From: Mycobacterium sp.
Lineage (GTDB): Bacteria > Actinomycetota > Actinomycetes > Mycobacteriales > Mycobacteriaceae
DNA: 64,000 nucleotides
Direction: 5' to 3'
NCBI GenBank assembly: GCA_018882965.1
Contig: VEQY01000008.1
Span: forward strand, 20,185 to 84,184
Numbering within the stretch: the first letter of the stretch is position 1; each line of letters opens with the position of its first letter. Under the pieces are notes generated by a model, which was not told where the DNA came from, searched no databases, and saw only the letters and a list, made by a program, of their open reading frames with translations. Shown in pieces: positions 1 through 8,702 of the stretch. The position numbers were made by a program, and so were the translations under genes.

Positions 1-882
1 CGACCTCTGACCCGCTACTTCCCCGAACTCGTCACCGCAGCCATGGCCGAACTTCCGCCCCGGTGCGTGATCGACGGCGAGATCGTCATCACTACTGATG
101 CGGGCCTGGATTTCGAGGCTCTGCAGCAGCGTATTCATCCCGCGGCGTCCCGGGTTCGGATGCTCGCCGAGCAGATGCCGGCCTCCTTCATCGCCTTCGA
201 CATACTGGCCCTGGGCGACGAGGATCTCACCGCCACACCCTTCGCTGAGCGCCGCGCCACGCTGGTCGAGGCACTGCGGCACTGCGGACCGTTATTCCGC
301 GTCACTCCCGCCACGACGGATCCGCAGACCGCACAGCGGTGGTTCGACGAACTTGAGGCAGCGGGCTGTGACGGCGTGATCGCCAAAGCCCTGACGCTGC
401 CCTACCTCCCGGACAAGCGGGTGATGTTCAAGATCAAGCACCAACGCACCGCCGACTGCGTCGTGGCGGGTTATCGCGTGCATAAGGCTTCTGACGATGC
501 AGTGGGGTCTTTGATGCTGGGGCTCTACCGCGACGACGGCACTCTCGCGCCGGTGGGAGTCATCGGGGCGTTTCCCATGGCGAAGCGCAAAGAGCTGTTC
601 GCCGAGTTGCAGCCACTGGTCAGCGGGTCCCCCGACCACCCGTGGTACGGCCTGGTCGGTGAACCGTCGCGCTGGAACACCGGTAAGGACCACTCCTTCA
701 CCCCGCTTCGCCCTGAGCGGGTTGTAGAAGTCCGCTACGACCACATGGAGGGCGATCGGTTCCGCCACACCGCCCAGTTCAGCCGGTGGCGACCGGATCG
801 TTCGCCGGCGTCCTGCACCTACGAGCAGGTGGAGCGGCCGGCACGGGTCGGTCTCGACGAGGTTTTCCCCGCGAACCGCTGA
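1..882 (+). CDS. ligC: ATP-dependent DNA ligase LigC, 3' portion (5' end outside window)
   Basis: The reading frame is open from base 1 and an in-frame ATG at 43 is internal, so this is a truncated view of a longer gene. The visible 293 residues hold the later nucleotidyltransferase motifs: VIDGEIVI, then DGVIAK and [19 protein letters not shown] (motif IV/V region), followed by an OB-fold domain ending with [14 protein letters not shown] and [12 protein letters not shown]. The adenylated-lysine KxDG motif should lie just upstream of the window. Family knowledge: LigC-type ligases are short, non-essential ATP-dependent enzymes that seal nicks in repair, often with polymerase partners. The assignment as LigC rather than LigB or LigD rests on short length and on memory of M. 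tuberculosis Rv3731, so the subfamily is an inference. Confidence 0.85.
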   Translation, partial: RPLTRYFPELVTAAMAELPPRCVIDGEIVITTDAGLDFEALQQRIHPAASRVRMLAEQMPASFIAFDILALGDEDLTATPFAERRATLVEALRHCGPLFRVTPATTDPQTAQRWFDELEAAGCDGVIAKALTLPYLPDKRVMFKIKHQRTADCVVAGYRVHKASDDAVGSLMLGLYRDDGTLAPVGVIGAFPMAKRKELFAELQPLVSGSPDHPWYGLVGEPSRWNTGKDHSFTPLRPERVVEVRYDHMEGDRFRHTAQFSRWRPDRSPASCTYEQVERPARVGLDEVFPANR

Positions 883-908
883 TGCCCACCAGGCTCCGGC
901 GGTGGCCG

Positions 909-914
909 TACATT
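909..914 (+). promoter_or_regulatory. Candidate -10 box for leaderless gluQRS
   Basis: TACATT fits the mycobacterial TANNNT -10 consensus and ends 8 nt before the ATG at 923. No Shine-Dalgarno sequence precedes that ATG, so transcription could begin at or next to the start codon. This supports ATG 923 over GTG 902. Confidence 0.4.
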
Positions 915-922
915 CATCGGCA

Positions 923-1810
923 ATGCACACCACGACGGCCACCGGCGCGGGACGGTTCGCCCCGAGCCCCTCGGCGGATCTGCACCTCGGCAACCTCCGT
1001 ACCGCGGTGCTGGCGTGGTTGTTCGCCCGCTCCACGGGCCGCGGATTCATCATTCGTATCGAGGATCTCGATGACCGAACCCACGAGGACATCGCCCAGC
1101 GTCAACTCGCGGACCTGGCGGCGATCGGGCTGACCTGGGACGGCCAACCGGACTGGCAATCGGCACACCCGCAGCGCTACGAGGCCGCCATCGAGGAACT
1201 GTCCCATCGCGGCCTGGTGTACGAGTGCTTCTGCAGCCGCAAGGACATCCTCGGTGCGCCGCGCGCGCCGCACGCCCCGCTGGGGGCCTACCCGGGCACC
1301 TGTCGCGAACTGACGGCGGCCCAGCGCGATCGCAAGCGCGGAACCGGACGACCGCCGGCGCTGCGGTTGCGCGCCGACGTGGCGGAGTTCACCGTCACCG
1401 ATATCCAGCACGGCAGCTACACCGGGGTGGTCGACGACTTCGTGTTGCGCCGCGGCGACGGTGTGGCGGCGTACAACCTCGCGGTCGTGGTCGACGATGC
1501 CCATGACGGTGTGGACCAGGTGGTGCGCGGTGATGACCTGTTGGCCTCCTCCCCCCGCCAGGCCTACCTGGGTTCGCTGCTGGGCCATCCCGTGCCGATC
1601 TACGCTCACGTTCCCCTGGCGCTCAACGCCGACGGCAAACGGCTGGCCAAACGCGACGGCGCGGTGACCCTCGGTGAACTAGGCGCCGCGACGACATTCG
1701 CCCTCATCGCTGAGTCCCTGGGAAGCTCGCCCGCCGCGACCCTCGACGATCTGCTGGGGTCCTTCGACCCGGCCCGGCTGCCGCGCCAGCCGTGGATCTA
1801 CCGGGGTTGA
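923..1810 (+). CDS. gluQRS: Glutamyl-Q tRNA(Asp) synthetase
   Basis: A 295-residue truncated class I GluRS homologue without an anticodon-binding domain, matching the family's usual length of about 300. The N-terminal [20 protein letters not shown] carries the HIGH-type signature (HLGN), and [12 protein letters not shown] is the KMSKS-type loop. A zinc site is suggested by YECFCSRKD plus AYPGTC, the Cys-x-Cys...Tyr-x3-Cys arrangement typical of GluQ-RS. The family attaches glutamate to the cyclopentene of queuosine at position 34 of tRNA(Asp). The gene lies 40 bp after ligC on the same strand. A GTG at 902 could extend it by seven residues, but the core motif begins only after residue 8 of the shorter form. 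The window also holds tgt, the enzyme that creates the queuosine precursor. Confidence 0.93.
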   Translation: MHTTTATGAGRFAPSPSADLHLGNLRTAVLAWLFARSTGRGFIIRIEDLDDRTHEDIAQRQLADLAAIGLTWDGQPDWQSAHPQRYEAAIEELSHRGLVYECFCSRKDILGAPRAPHAPLGAYPGTCRELTAAQRDRKRGTGRPPALRLRADVAEFTVTDIQHGSYTGVVDDFVLRRGDGVAAYNLAVVVDDAHDGVDQVVRGDDLLASSPRQAYLGSLLGHPVPIYAHVPLALNADGKRLAKRDGAVTLGELGAATTFALIAESLGSSPAATLDDLLGSFDPARLPRQPWIYRG

Positions 1811-1816
1811 GCCGGC

Positions 1817-3037
1817 CTAGAGCGAGACGTCGAGGCTGGCCATGCCGCGCAGCGTGACGTTGGGCTTGTATACCGGCTCGCCGTCCAGTCGGGCGTCGGG
1901 AAATCGTTTGGTGACCGCGGCCAGCGCCACCGCAGCCTCCAGTCGGGCCAGCGGGGCTCCCAGGCAGAAGTGCGGGCCCAGGCCGAACGCGAGGTGGCGG
2001 ACGGCACCGCGGCCGGGGTCAAAGTCATCGGGCCGATCATTGGCCACGGGATCGCGGTGTGCGGCCGCGAGCAACAGCATCATGGTGTCGCCCTGGGGAA
2101 CACGAATCTGTTGCTCGCCGATGACCATGTCCTCCCCGGCGACGCGACCGACCAGCTGCACCGGCGGGTCGTAGCGCAAGGTCTCCTCCACGATCGCTGC
2201 GGCGCGCCCACCTTCGTGCGCCAGCGCGGTCCAGTGCTGCCGGTCGCGCAGCATCGCCAGCACTGCGTTGGCGATGAGGTTCACCGTCGTCTCGTGGCCG
2301 GCGACAAGCAGCAGATTGCAGGTGGCGACGATCTCGTCCTCGGTGAGCTGATCTCCGGACTCCTCGACCGCGATCAGCCCCGACATCAGGTCCTCCCGGG
2401 GCTTCGCGCGCCGCTGCTGCAACAACTCGCGCAGATAGCCCCGCAGCCACAGCCCGGCCTGAAGCCGTTCCTCAAATCCTTGCGGCTGCCCGGTGAACGT
2501 CACGAAAGGATCCAGACCCTGAGCCAGAAGCGCCGACGCTGCGCTGAATTTCGGTTCGTCCTCGATCGGCACTCCGAGCAGCCGGCAGATCACCGCCACC
2601 GGAAGCGGATAGGCCAGATCAGCGATCACGTCCATCCGGCCGGCAGCGGCGGCGCTGTCCAGCAATCCGTCGACCAGTGCCGTGATGTCGGGCTGCAGAG
2701 CTTTGACGACCTTCGGTGAGAACGCTTTACTGACCAACCTGCGCAGCCGGGTGTGATCGGGCGGGTCCAGAAACAGGAATCCGGGCGTGCCGAACGGGCG
2801 GGCGTCTTCGCCGGCGGCGACCGAGCGCTGCACGATGGTGGACTTCAGCCGGTCGCTGCACGAGGCGGGGTGGCGCAGCACCTCGTCACAGTGGTCGAAG
2901 CCGGCGAACACCACCAGATTGGACTCCGGGAGCTGCAGCGGTCCTGCCGTGAGGAACTGCCGAAACACCGGGTAGGGCTCGGGCCGAGTCGCGGGGTCCA
3001 GAAGTTTCAGCAGCAGCGGCTGCGCGGCGGTGGTCAC
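1817..3037 (-). CDS. Cytochrome P450
   Basis: A soluble 406-residue P450 of typical bacterial length. The I-helix oxygen-activation motif AGHETT is at residues 246-251, the K-helix ExxR at about 285-288 (EETLRYDPPVQ), and the heme-binding loop FGLGPHFCLGAP places the axial thiolate at Cys358. The start is GTG at 3037, and the coding region ends 6 bp from the convergent gluQRS stop. No ferredoxin or reductase lies next to it, so it must use partners encoded elsewhere. The CYP family number and substrate cannot be assigned from the sequence alone. Two direct copies of a 9-mer lie immediately upstream of the start. Confidence 0.95.
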   Translation of the reverse strand: MTTAAQPLLLKLLDPATRPEPYPVFRQFLTAGPLQLPESNLVVFAGFDHCDEVLRHPASCSDRLKSTIVQRSVAAGEDARPFGTPGFLFLDPPDHTRLRRLVSKAFSPKVVKALQPDITALVDGLLDSAAAAGRMDVIADLAYPLPVAVICRLLGVPIEDEPKFSAASALLAQGLDPFVTFTGQPQGFEERLQAGLWLRGYLRELLQQRRAKPREDLMSGLIAVEESGDQLTEDEIVATCNLLLVAGHETTVNLIANAVLAMLRDRQHWTALAHEGGRAAAIVEETLRYDPPVQLVGRVAGEDMVIGEQQIRVPQGDTMMLLLAAAHRDPVANDRPDDFDPGRGAVRHLAFGLGPHFCLGAPLARLEAAVALAAVTKRFPDARLDGEPVYKPNVTLRGMASLDVSL

Positions 3038-3041
3038 CTGA

Positions 3042-3060
3042 TCAGTCTGCGTCAGTCTGC
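3042..3060. repeat. Tandem 9-mer upstream of the P450 gene
   Basis: TCAGTCTGC occurs at 3042-3050 and again at 3052-3060, a 10-bp period equal to about one helical turn, directly upstream of the GTG start of the minus-strand P450 gene. It could be a half-site pair for a regulator or a chance duplication. Confidence 0.4.
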
Positions 3061-3064
3061 CGGC

Positions 3065-3811
3065 TCAGGGCACCCGGCCCTGCCCACACCCGGCCGGGAT
3101 CGTCGGCCCCTTGGGAAGAGCCTCCGCCAGTGACGGCTCGGTCTTCCCAGCCTGCAAATCGGTCACGGGGGGCAGCGACAGGTGGACCTCGTAGACAACG
3201 GTGCCCTGTCGGCTGACGTCACGGCAGGTGAGGCCCACGCGATTGCCGGCGCCGCGGCCGAACTCGGCGTCGAACGCCTCCCGCACCGTGCGGGGTGCCA
3301 GCCGTCGGCCGTCGGCTTGGTCGAAAAGCGGGTCAAGGACCTTGCGGACCTGCTCGGTCAGCGAGGTCGCGATGCCGAAGTACTCCGGTGCGGCGACGCC
3401 GGAGCAGGTGCCGTGGGCGTACCACTCATGAGATGCCATCACCGAGGCGTCGGACATCAGGTCCTGCAGGCCGGTCTGTACATCACCCGGAAGCGACAGC
3501 GCTGGTCTGTCGGCGGCTCGTTTGGGAACGTCGCAGTACTGTTCGGAGGACGGCTGGGGCCACAGCCCGTGCAGGACGAAGGACTGTCCCATCTTGGCGA
3601 CGTGACCTGAACGACAGCCCGGGTTAGTGGGCTCCACCTTGCATAGGCTCGGACCCCAGGTCAGGGCCAACAGACTGGAGACGCTGCTGCCGGAGACCAC
3701 CGCATTGCTGGGCTTGCGATCCAGAACGAGCACGCTGAAGGCAACCGCTGCGATGACTGACGCTGTCAACACGGCGGATATGGAGAACACGACCGCGTCG
3801 CCTCGCTTCAT
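3065..3811 (-). CDS. RNase T2 family ribonuclease, membrane-anchored or secreted
   Basis: 248 residues. The N-terminus (about 8-30) is a hydrophobic segment, indicating export or a signal anchor. Both RNase T2 active-site blocks are intact: FVLHGLWPQ at about 78-86 (catalytic His81) and SHEWYAHGTCSG at about 127-138 (His128, Glu129, His133). Several cysteines (for example in SLCKVEPTNPGC and YCDVPK) are suited to disulfides outside the membrane. The family cleaves single-stranded RNA through a 2',3'-cyclic phosphate, usually in periplasmic or extracellular space. It is transcribed divergently from the membrane protein/RT operon with 68 bp between the starts. Its role here is unknown; nutrient scavenging is the conservative guess. 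Confidence 0.92.
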   Translation of the reverse strand: MKRGDAVVFSISAVLTASVIAAVAFSVLVLDRKPSNAVVSGSSVSSLLALTWGPSLCKVEPTNPGCRSGHVAKMGQSFVLHGLWPQPSSEQYCDVPKRAADRPALSLPGDVQTGLQDLMSDASVMASHEWYAHGTCSGVAAPEYFGIATSLTEQVRKVLDPLFDQADGRRLAPRTVREAFDAEFGRGAGNRVGLTCRDVSRQGTVVYEVHLSLPPVTDLQAGKTEPSLAEALPKGPTIPAGCGQGRVP

Positions 3812-3816
3812 GGTGC

Positions 3817-3822
3817 ACTCTA
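3817..3822 (-). promoter_or_regulatory. Candidate -10 box for the RNase T2 gene
   Basis: Read on the minus strand this is TAGAGT, a TANNNT box, followed by 5 nt and then the ATG. It would give a leaderless or nearly leaderless mRNA. It sits in the 68-bp divergent region shared with the RT operon. Confidence 0.35.
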
Positions 3823-3879
3823 TTCAACAACTCCCGGCGAAGGACGTCCACAACCGCAGATGCGATCGGCCCGAGACCG

Positions 3880-5910
3880 TTGAACACCGCCTCTCCTGAC
3901 CTTGACCGCTGGTTCAAACGGACCGAAAGCCGCGGTGGGCGAATTGTCTCTCTCTATTCGAGCCTTCTGACCGGCAGAATCTTCGCCTACTTCTTCTACC
4001 GGCTTCGGTTCCCGTTCCTGGTGTCCGGCGTTCGATTCTCGGTGCACGTCGCGGAGTTCTTCATCCTGATGTCCACCCTCGGCGGCGTCGCGACATTCAC
4101 CGTGATGGTTCTGCGAGCCGGCAGCCTGATCGTGGCCGGCGCCTGGTGGGGCCTGCTGGAGGTGATGCGGGAACGGCTGCGCGGCTACCTCAGATCAGGT
4201 CAGCGTGACGCCGCCGAAGCTGAAATCGGGTCCTGGTTTCTGCTGTCGGTGATCGTCGCCATCGCCGCGACGGCAGCGGGGGGCGTCGCCCTGGCACTGA
4301 TGGCGGGCGCCGGCGATGATCCGATCGGTCGCTTTTACGCCTTCCTGGTGGTGCTCGAACTCGCCATCGGATTGCCGGTCCGGGTGCTGCACTCCGGGAT
4401 CTACGCCACCCGACGCGTTTTCAAGCCGGTCTGGTCGATGTTCATACCGACCCTGGTGCAGCTGTTGGTGCTCGGTGTCGGCTTCTTCTACTATCCGAAA
4501 GCCGCGATCATCATCGCGATCCTTGCCTGCAACGCAATCACGATCGGGATCACGGTGCACTTCTGCCTGGAGGCGTACCGACTGGTGGGCCTGCGGCCCC
4601 GGTTCGGGCCACCCTCGCACTGGTGGCGCAACCTGCCGAGGATCCCGCCGTGGCTGGGTTTCGAGACGGTGCTATCGGGCCTGAGTTTTCGCCTGGATGC
4701 CGTGCTGGTCCTGGTTCTCGTCGGTTTCTACGGAACCGATACCCGGGCCTTCGACCTCACTGCCGCGTCGATGGCCTGGCAGCATGTCGATGCCTTCCAG
4801 TTCTTCTATTTGATACTTCCGCTGTTCCGCGGCACGTACGAGAGCGCGGGGATCTTCTACTTCGATCTGGTCCGGCTGCGAGACGCACCCGCGCTTCACG
4901 ATCTGCGATTGTTCTTCTTCCGCAGGCTGCTCTGGTTGGCACCGGTGATCGCGTTGTTCTTCTGGGCCCTTGCCGCCGCACTGGGAGTCTTCATCCTGCA
5001 CGACGTACCCGTCAGCTTCCTTCTGGCGCTGATCCCTATGTTCCTGGTGCGCAGTGCGATCGGCATCTACCAGATTCGGCTGTTCGCCGACGGCAGGTTC
5101 GGGACGCACATCGCCACCCTGGCGCTGCTCACCGTGCTGATGTGGTTGGTGTGGCTCAATCCCAACCCGACTTCGGATCTGGTCGAAATCACCGCCGCGA
5201 TGGTCACCCAACTCGTCGTGCTCATCAACATCCAGCACATCTCCGACCGGCGTGACCCACCCGAGCCGACCCTGCTGTCTCTGCGCGAATGGGTCGATGT
5301 GCTCGGGCGCGAGCCGCGATCCGTGGTGGCCGGCTCGGTCACGCTTCCGAACTCCATCGTCGGCAAGCAGCGCTCGGCGGCGGTACGACTGATGCGGGAC
5401 GAAATCGACGATTCCGGGCATATGGCGTTCCGATCCCCCACCGGGCTGCTCTACTTCCAGCGCCTGCGCAACGGTCAGACAGGCGTCCGGCCGCACGTGC
5501 TCCTTCAGACGATGACCGGCGGTGCGCTCGGCCGTGGCACGTCCGGGTCACCCGCGCCCAACGGGCGCGCCGCGCTCGAATGCCTCCCTGCTACCACGAC
5601 GGCGCACTCGGCCAGCCTCACAGCCCTGGCCTACCAGTTCCGCACCCTGTTCCCCACCGGGGTCGCGTTCGATCTGCGGACGCTGAAGGGCGCCGAGGAC
5701 ATGCGCGCGTTGGAACCCGACGTCCTCGCGACGGCCCTGCAGGCGGCTAACCGAGCCCTCGAAGAGGGAGTCGACGTTGTCGCGCTCCCCGGCCGATCGC
5801 TCACACCGTTGCGCGACAAGGGGCTGTTGCGACTGCTGCTGATTCTGCCGCCCGACCCCGATCCGGACCGCTTCCACCGGTGGCTGCGGGTGCTCAGGGA
5901 CGGTGGGTGA
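3880..5910 (+). CDS. Multi-pass membrane protein (flippase-like topology) partnered with reverse transcriptase
   Basis: 676 residues from a TTG start; no better upstream start exists in this frame. Residues about 30-455 are strongly hydrophobic with roughly twelve membrane segments, arranged like a polysaccharide flippase/MATE-type exporter (for example FPTLVQLLVLGVGFFYY-like and RFDAVLVLVLVGFYG-like helices). About 220 residues of soluble C-terminal sequence follow (about 456-676), which I do not recognise. The stop overlaps the start of the downstream reverse transcriptase gene, so the two are almost certainly translationally coupled. Codon use and GC look like the surrounding genes. The membrane part could move a lipid or sugar, or be the membrane effector of an RT-based system; the sequence does not decide. 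The protein is not a transposase, integrase or maturase component. Confidence 0.8.
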   Translation: MNTASPDLDRWFKRTESRGGRIVSLYSSLLTGRIFAYFFYRLRFPFLVSGVRFSVHVAEFFILMSTLGGVATFTVMVLRAGSLIVAGAWWGLLEVMRERLRGYLRSGQRDAAEAEIGSWFLLSVIVAIAATAAGGVALALMAGAGDDPIGRFYAFLVVLELAIGLPVRVLHSGIYATRRVFKPVWSMFIPTLVQLLVLGVGFFYYPKAAIIIAILACNAITIGITVHFCLEAYRLVGLRPRFGPPSHWWRNLPRIPPWLGFETVLSGLSFRLDAVLVLVLVGFYGTDTRAFDLTAASMAWQHVDAFQFFYLILPLFRGTYESAGIFYFDLVRLRDAPALHDLRLFFFRRLLWLAPVIALFFWALAAALGVFILHDVPVSFLLALIPMFLVRSAIGIYQIRLFADGRFGTHIATLALLTVLMWLVWLNPNPTSDLVEITAAMVTQLVVLINIQHISDRRDPPEPTLLSLREWVDVLGREPRSVVAGSVTLPNSIVGKQRSAAVRLMRDEIDDSGHMAFRSPTGLLYFQRLRNGQTGVRPHVLLQTMTGGALGRGTSGSPAPNGRAALECLPATTTAHSASLTALAYQFRTLFPTGVAFDLRTLKGAEDMRALEPDVLATALQAANRALEEGVDVVALPGRSLTPLRDKGLLRLLLILPPDPDPDRFHRWLRVLRDGG

Positions 5911-7244
5911 TGGTTGAGCCGGTCGATGTCGAGCGCTGCCTACGTGACCCGAAGACCTACGAGGACATGATCCTGCGGATCTTCACGACCAGACGGCAGC
6001 GGGGCCTGGCGTTCGCCGAAGCCGACCACGGTGTGACCTACTTCGACACCGTGACCGGACGTCGCAGTCTCTCCCAGGCGATCGCCCGCAGCATCGCCGA
6101 GGGCCGGTACCAGCCCCAGCCGGTGGGCCTGTGGTTCCTGGAGACCAAGGGCAAGCGGCGCGCGGCGCACATGCCCAGCTTCACCGACCACGTCGTCGGT
6201 GCAGCGCTGTACCAACTGCTGACCCGCAACGCACGCTGTTACGGACTGCCCGGCGTCTACTCGTACCTGCCCGGGGTGACGAACGTCAGCGCGATGCGCG
6301 CGTTGGCCGCATTCGTCCGCGACCACCGCCAACGGGTCGGACCGCACGGCCCGCCGCTGTATGTGCTGCAGTCCGACTTCGAGAAGTACGGCGACACCCT
6401 GCCCATCGGCCCCCATGCGCCGCTGTGGCCGCTCGTGCGCACCGTGGCGGGCCTGGGAACTCCGGGCGGCGAGGTCTCCCCGACGACGTGGAATCTGATC
6501 ACCGCACTGGCCCGCCCGGTCATCGAGGACGAGGATGGCGCGCTGTTCACCCGGCTGTGCGGTCTCACGATGGGTACACCCATCGTCCCGGTGCTCTCGA
6601 ATCTGGCCGTCTCACAGATGGATCGGGCCATCCTCGACTTCGACGGCATCTTTTATGCGCGTTACAACGACGATTTTGTCCTGGCTCATCCTGACTTGGA
6701 TGCGATCCAAGCGGCCGATGCGAGGATCGACTCGTTGATGAGCGACATCGGGGTGAAGCGAAAGATCACCAAGGAATGCAGAACCGCACTGAGCGGATCC
6801 GGGATGCCCTGCGTCACCGACGCCGCCTACCGCGGCGGCAACCGGATCGATTGCCTTGGGCTCTCGGTCAGCCATGCCGGCACCGTCACCGTGGGCCCGC
6901 ACCGGCTTCGCCGGTTTATGAATCGCATCGCGACCCGGATCGACGGGGCGGCGGCGAGCCTGGAAGACCTCACGGTTCATCAGCGCGCCGAGTATCTGGT
7001 GGCGACGACCAACGTCATGCTCGATCTCACTAGCTCCTTCGCGGTGCCCGGACTTGCGCCCCTGCTGGAGACCACCACCGACCGCGGGGTGCTCAAGGAC
7101 CTGGACTTCCGTATCGCTCGCAAGATCGTGCAGGCCGCAACAAGACAGCCCGGAGTCCGGGGTTTCCGCCAGGTGCGGCCCCGGATGCTCTACGAGCACA
7201 TGGGCCTGACATCACTGGTCTGCACAAGGAACCGCCAACCGTAG
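5907..7244 (+). CDS. Reverse transcriptase (RNA-directed DNA polymerase), stand-alone type
   Basis: About 445 residues. The start is GTG 5907 (overlapping the previous TGA by 4 nt) or ATG 5910 (1-nt overlap). Numbered from ATG, RT landmarks are in order: EGRYQPQP at 65-71 and an R/D-containing block with FTDHVVGAALYQLL at 91-104; SYLPG at 118-122; motif A QSDFEKYGD at 154-162 (Asp156); motif B GLTMGTPIVPVLSNL at 218-232; motif C ARYNDDFVLAH at 250-260 with YNDD at 252-255; then CLGLSV at 315-320 as a motif D/E-type element. All three catalytic aspartates are present, so it should be active. There is no maturase X domain, HNH endonuclease or group II intron RNA around it, so it is not an ordinary intron protein. 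Its closest conceptual relatives are stand-alone bacterial RTs (retron, UG/Abi-type); the class is unassigned. The pairing with a multi-pass membrane protein is unusual. Confidence 0.92.
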   Translation: MMVEPVDVERCLRDPKTYEDMILRIFTTRRQRGLAFAEADHGVTYFDTVTGRRSLSQAIARSIAEGRYQPQPVGLWFLETKGKRRAAHMPSFTDHVVGAALYQLLTRNARCYGLPGVYSYLPGVTNVSAMRALAAFVRDHRQRVGPHGPPLYVLQSDFEKYGDTLPIGPHAPLWPLVRTVAGLGTPGGEVSPTTWNLITALARPVIEDEDGALFTRLCGLTMGTPIVPVLSNLAVSQMDRAILDFDGIFYARYNDDFVLAHPDLDAIQAADARIDSLMSDIGVKRKITKECRTALSGSGMPCVTDAAYRGGNRIDCLGLSVSHAGTVTVGPHRLRRFMNRIATRIDGAAASLEDLTVHQRAEYLVATTNVMLDLTSSFAVPGLAPLLETTTDRGVLKDLDFRIARKIVQAATRQPGVRGFRQVRPRMLYEHMGLTSLVCTRNRQP

Positions 7245-7380
7245 CCCTTGCGGTGATGGCCGGGGTGCTGTTCAATCCCCGGTGAGGGCGCGGATCCCGC
7301 TTTCGGGCGGTTCTTCCGAAGGACCACAGAGGCTGAGGCTTTCGGTCCTTCTTTTTTTCGTTTTTTCCCGCGCCCTCGCA
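7245..7380 (+). ncRNA. Highly structured region after the RT gene: possible RT-associated non-coding RNA
   Basis: This stretch between convergent RT and tgt genes is filled with inverted repeats. A hairpin pairs 7260-7265 with 7277-7282 (CCGGGG/CCCCGG). A long-range stem pairs 7284-7293 (GAGGGCGCGG) perfectly with 7368-7377 (CCGCGCCCTC), extendable by a G-U and a G-C pair to 7282/7379. Inside are small hairpins 7296-7299/7304-7307 and 7308-7310/7316-7318, and a strong stem 7318-7325/7344-7351 followed by a U-rich run. The outer stem recalls the inverted repeats that flank retron msr-msd RNA, but no experimental or homology support is available here. It may instead be only the operon's terminator region. 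Confidence 0.45.
7318..7366 (+). terminator. Intrinsic terminator of the RT operon
   Basis: GAAGGACC (7318-7325) pairs with GGTCCTTC (7344-7351) around an 18-nt loop and is followed by seven T, CG and six more T (7352-7366). A long U-tract is unusual for mycobacteria and makes this a convincing factor-independent terminator. If it works, the right arm of the outer stem (7368-7377) would be transcribed only on read-through. Confidence 0.75.
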
Positions 7381-7399
7381 TGCCCACTCACCGACTCCG

Positions 7400-8653
<1,254 letters not shown>

Positions 8654-8702
8654 ATCAAGAGTGCGGTGACGGCTGCCGCCTGTGCGGCCCCGGTGATGGT
8701 CG

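Noticed and set aside
5907..7244. Group II intron or diversity-generating retroelement
   Set aside because: No maturase or HNH region, no intron domain V-like end, and no template/variable repeat or Avd-like gene was seen; the partner is a membrane protein.
7260..7282. T-arm-like sequence GTTCAATCCCCGG suggesting a tRNA
   Set aside because: No acceptor, D or anticodon arm fits around it; it is one side of a simple hairpin.
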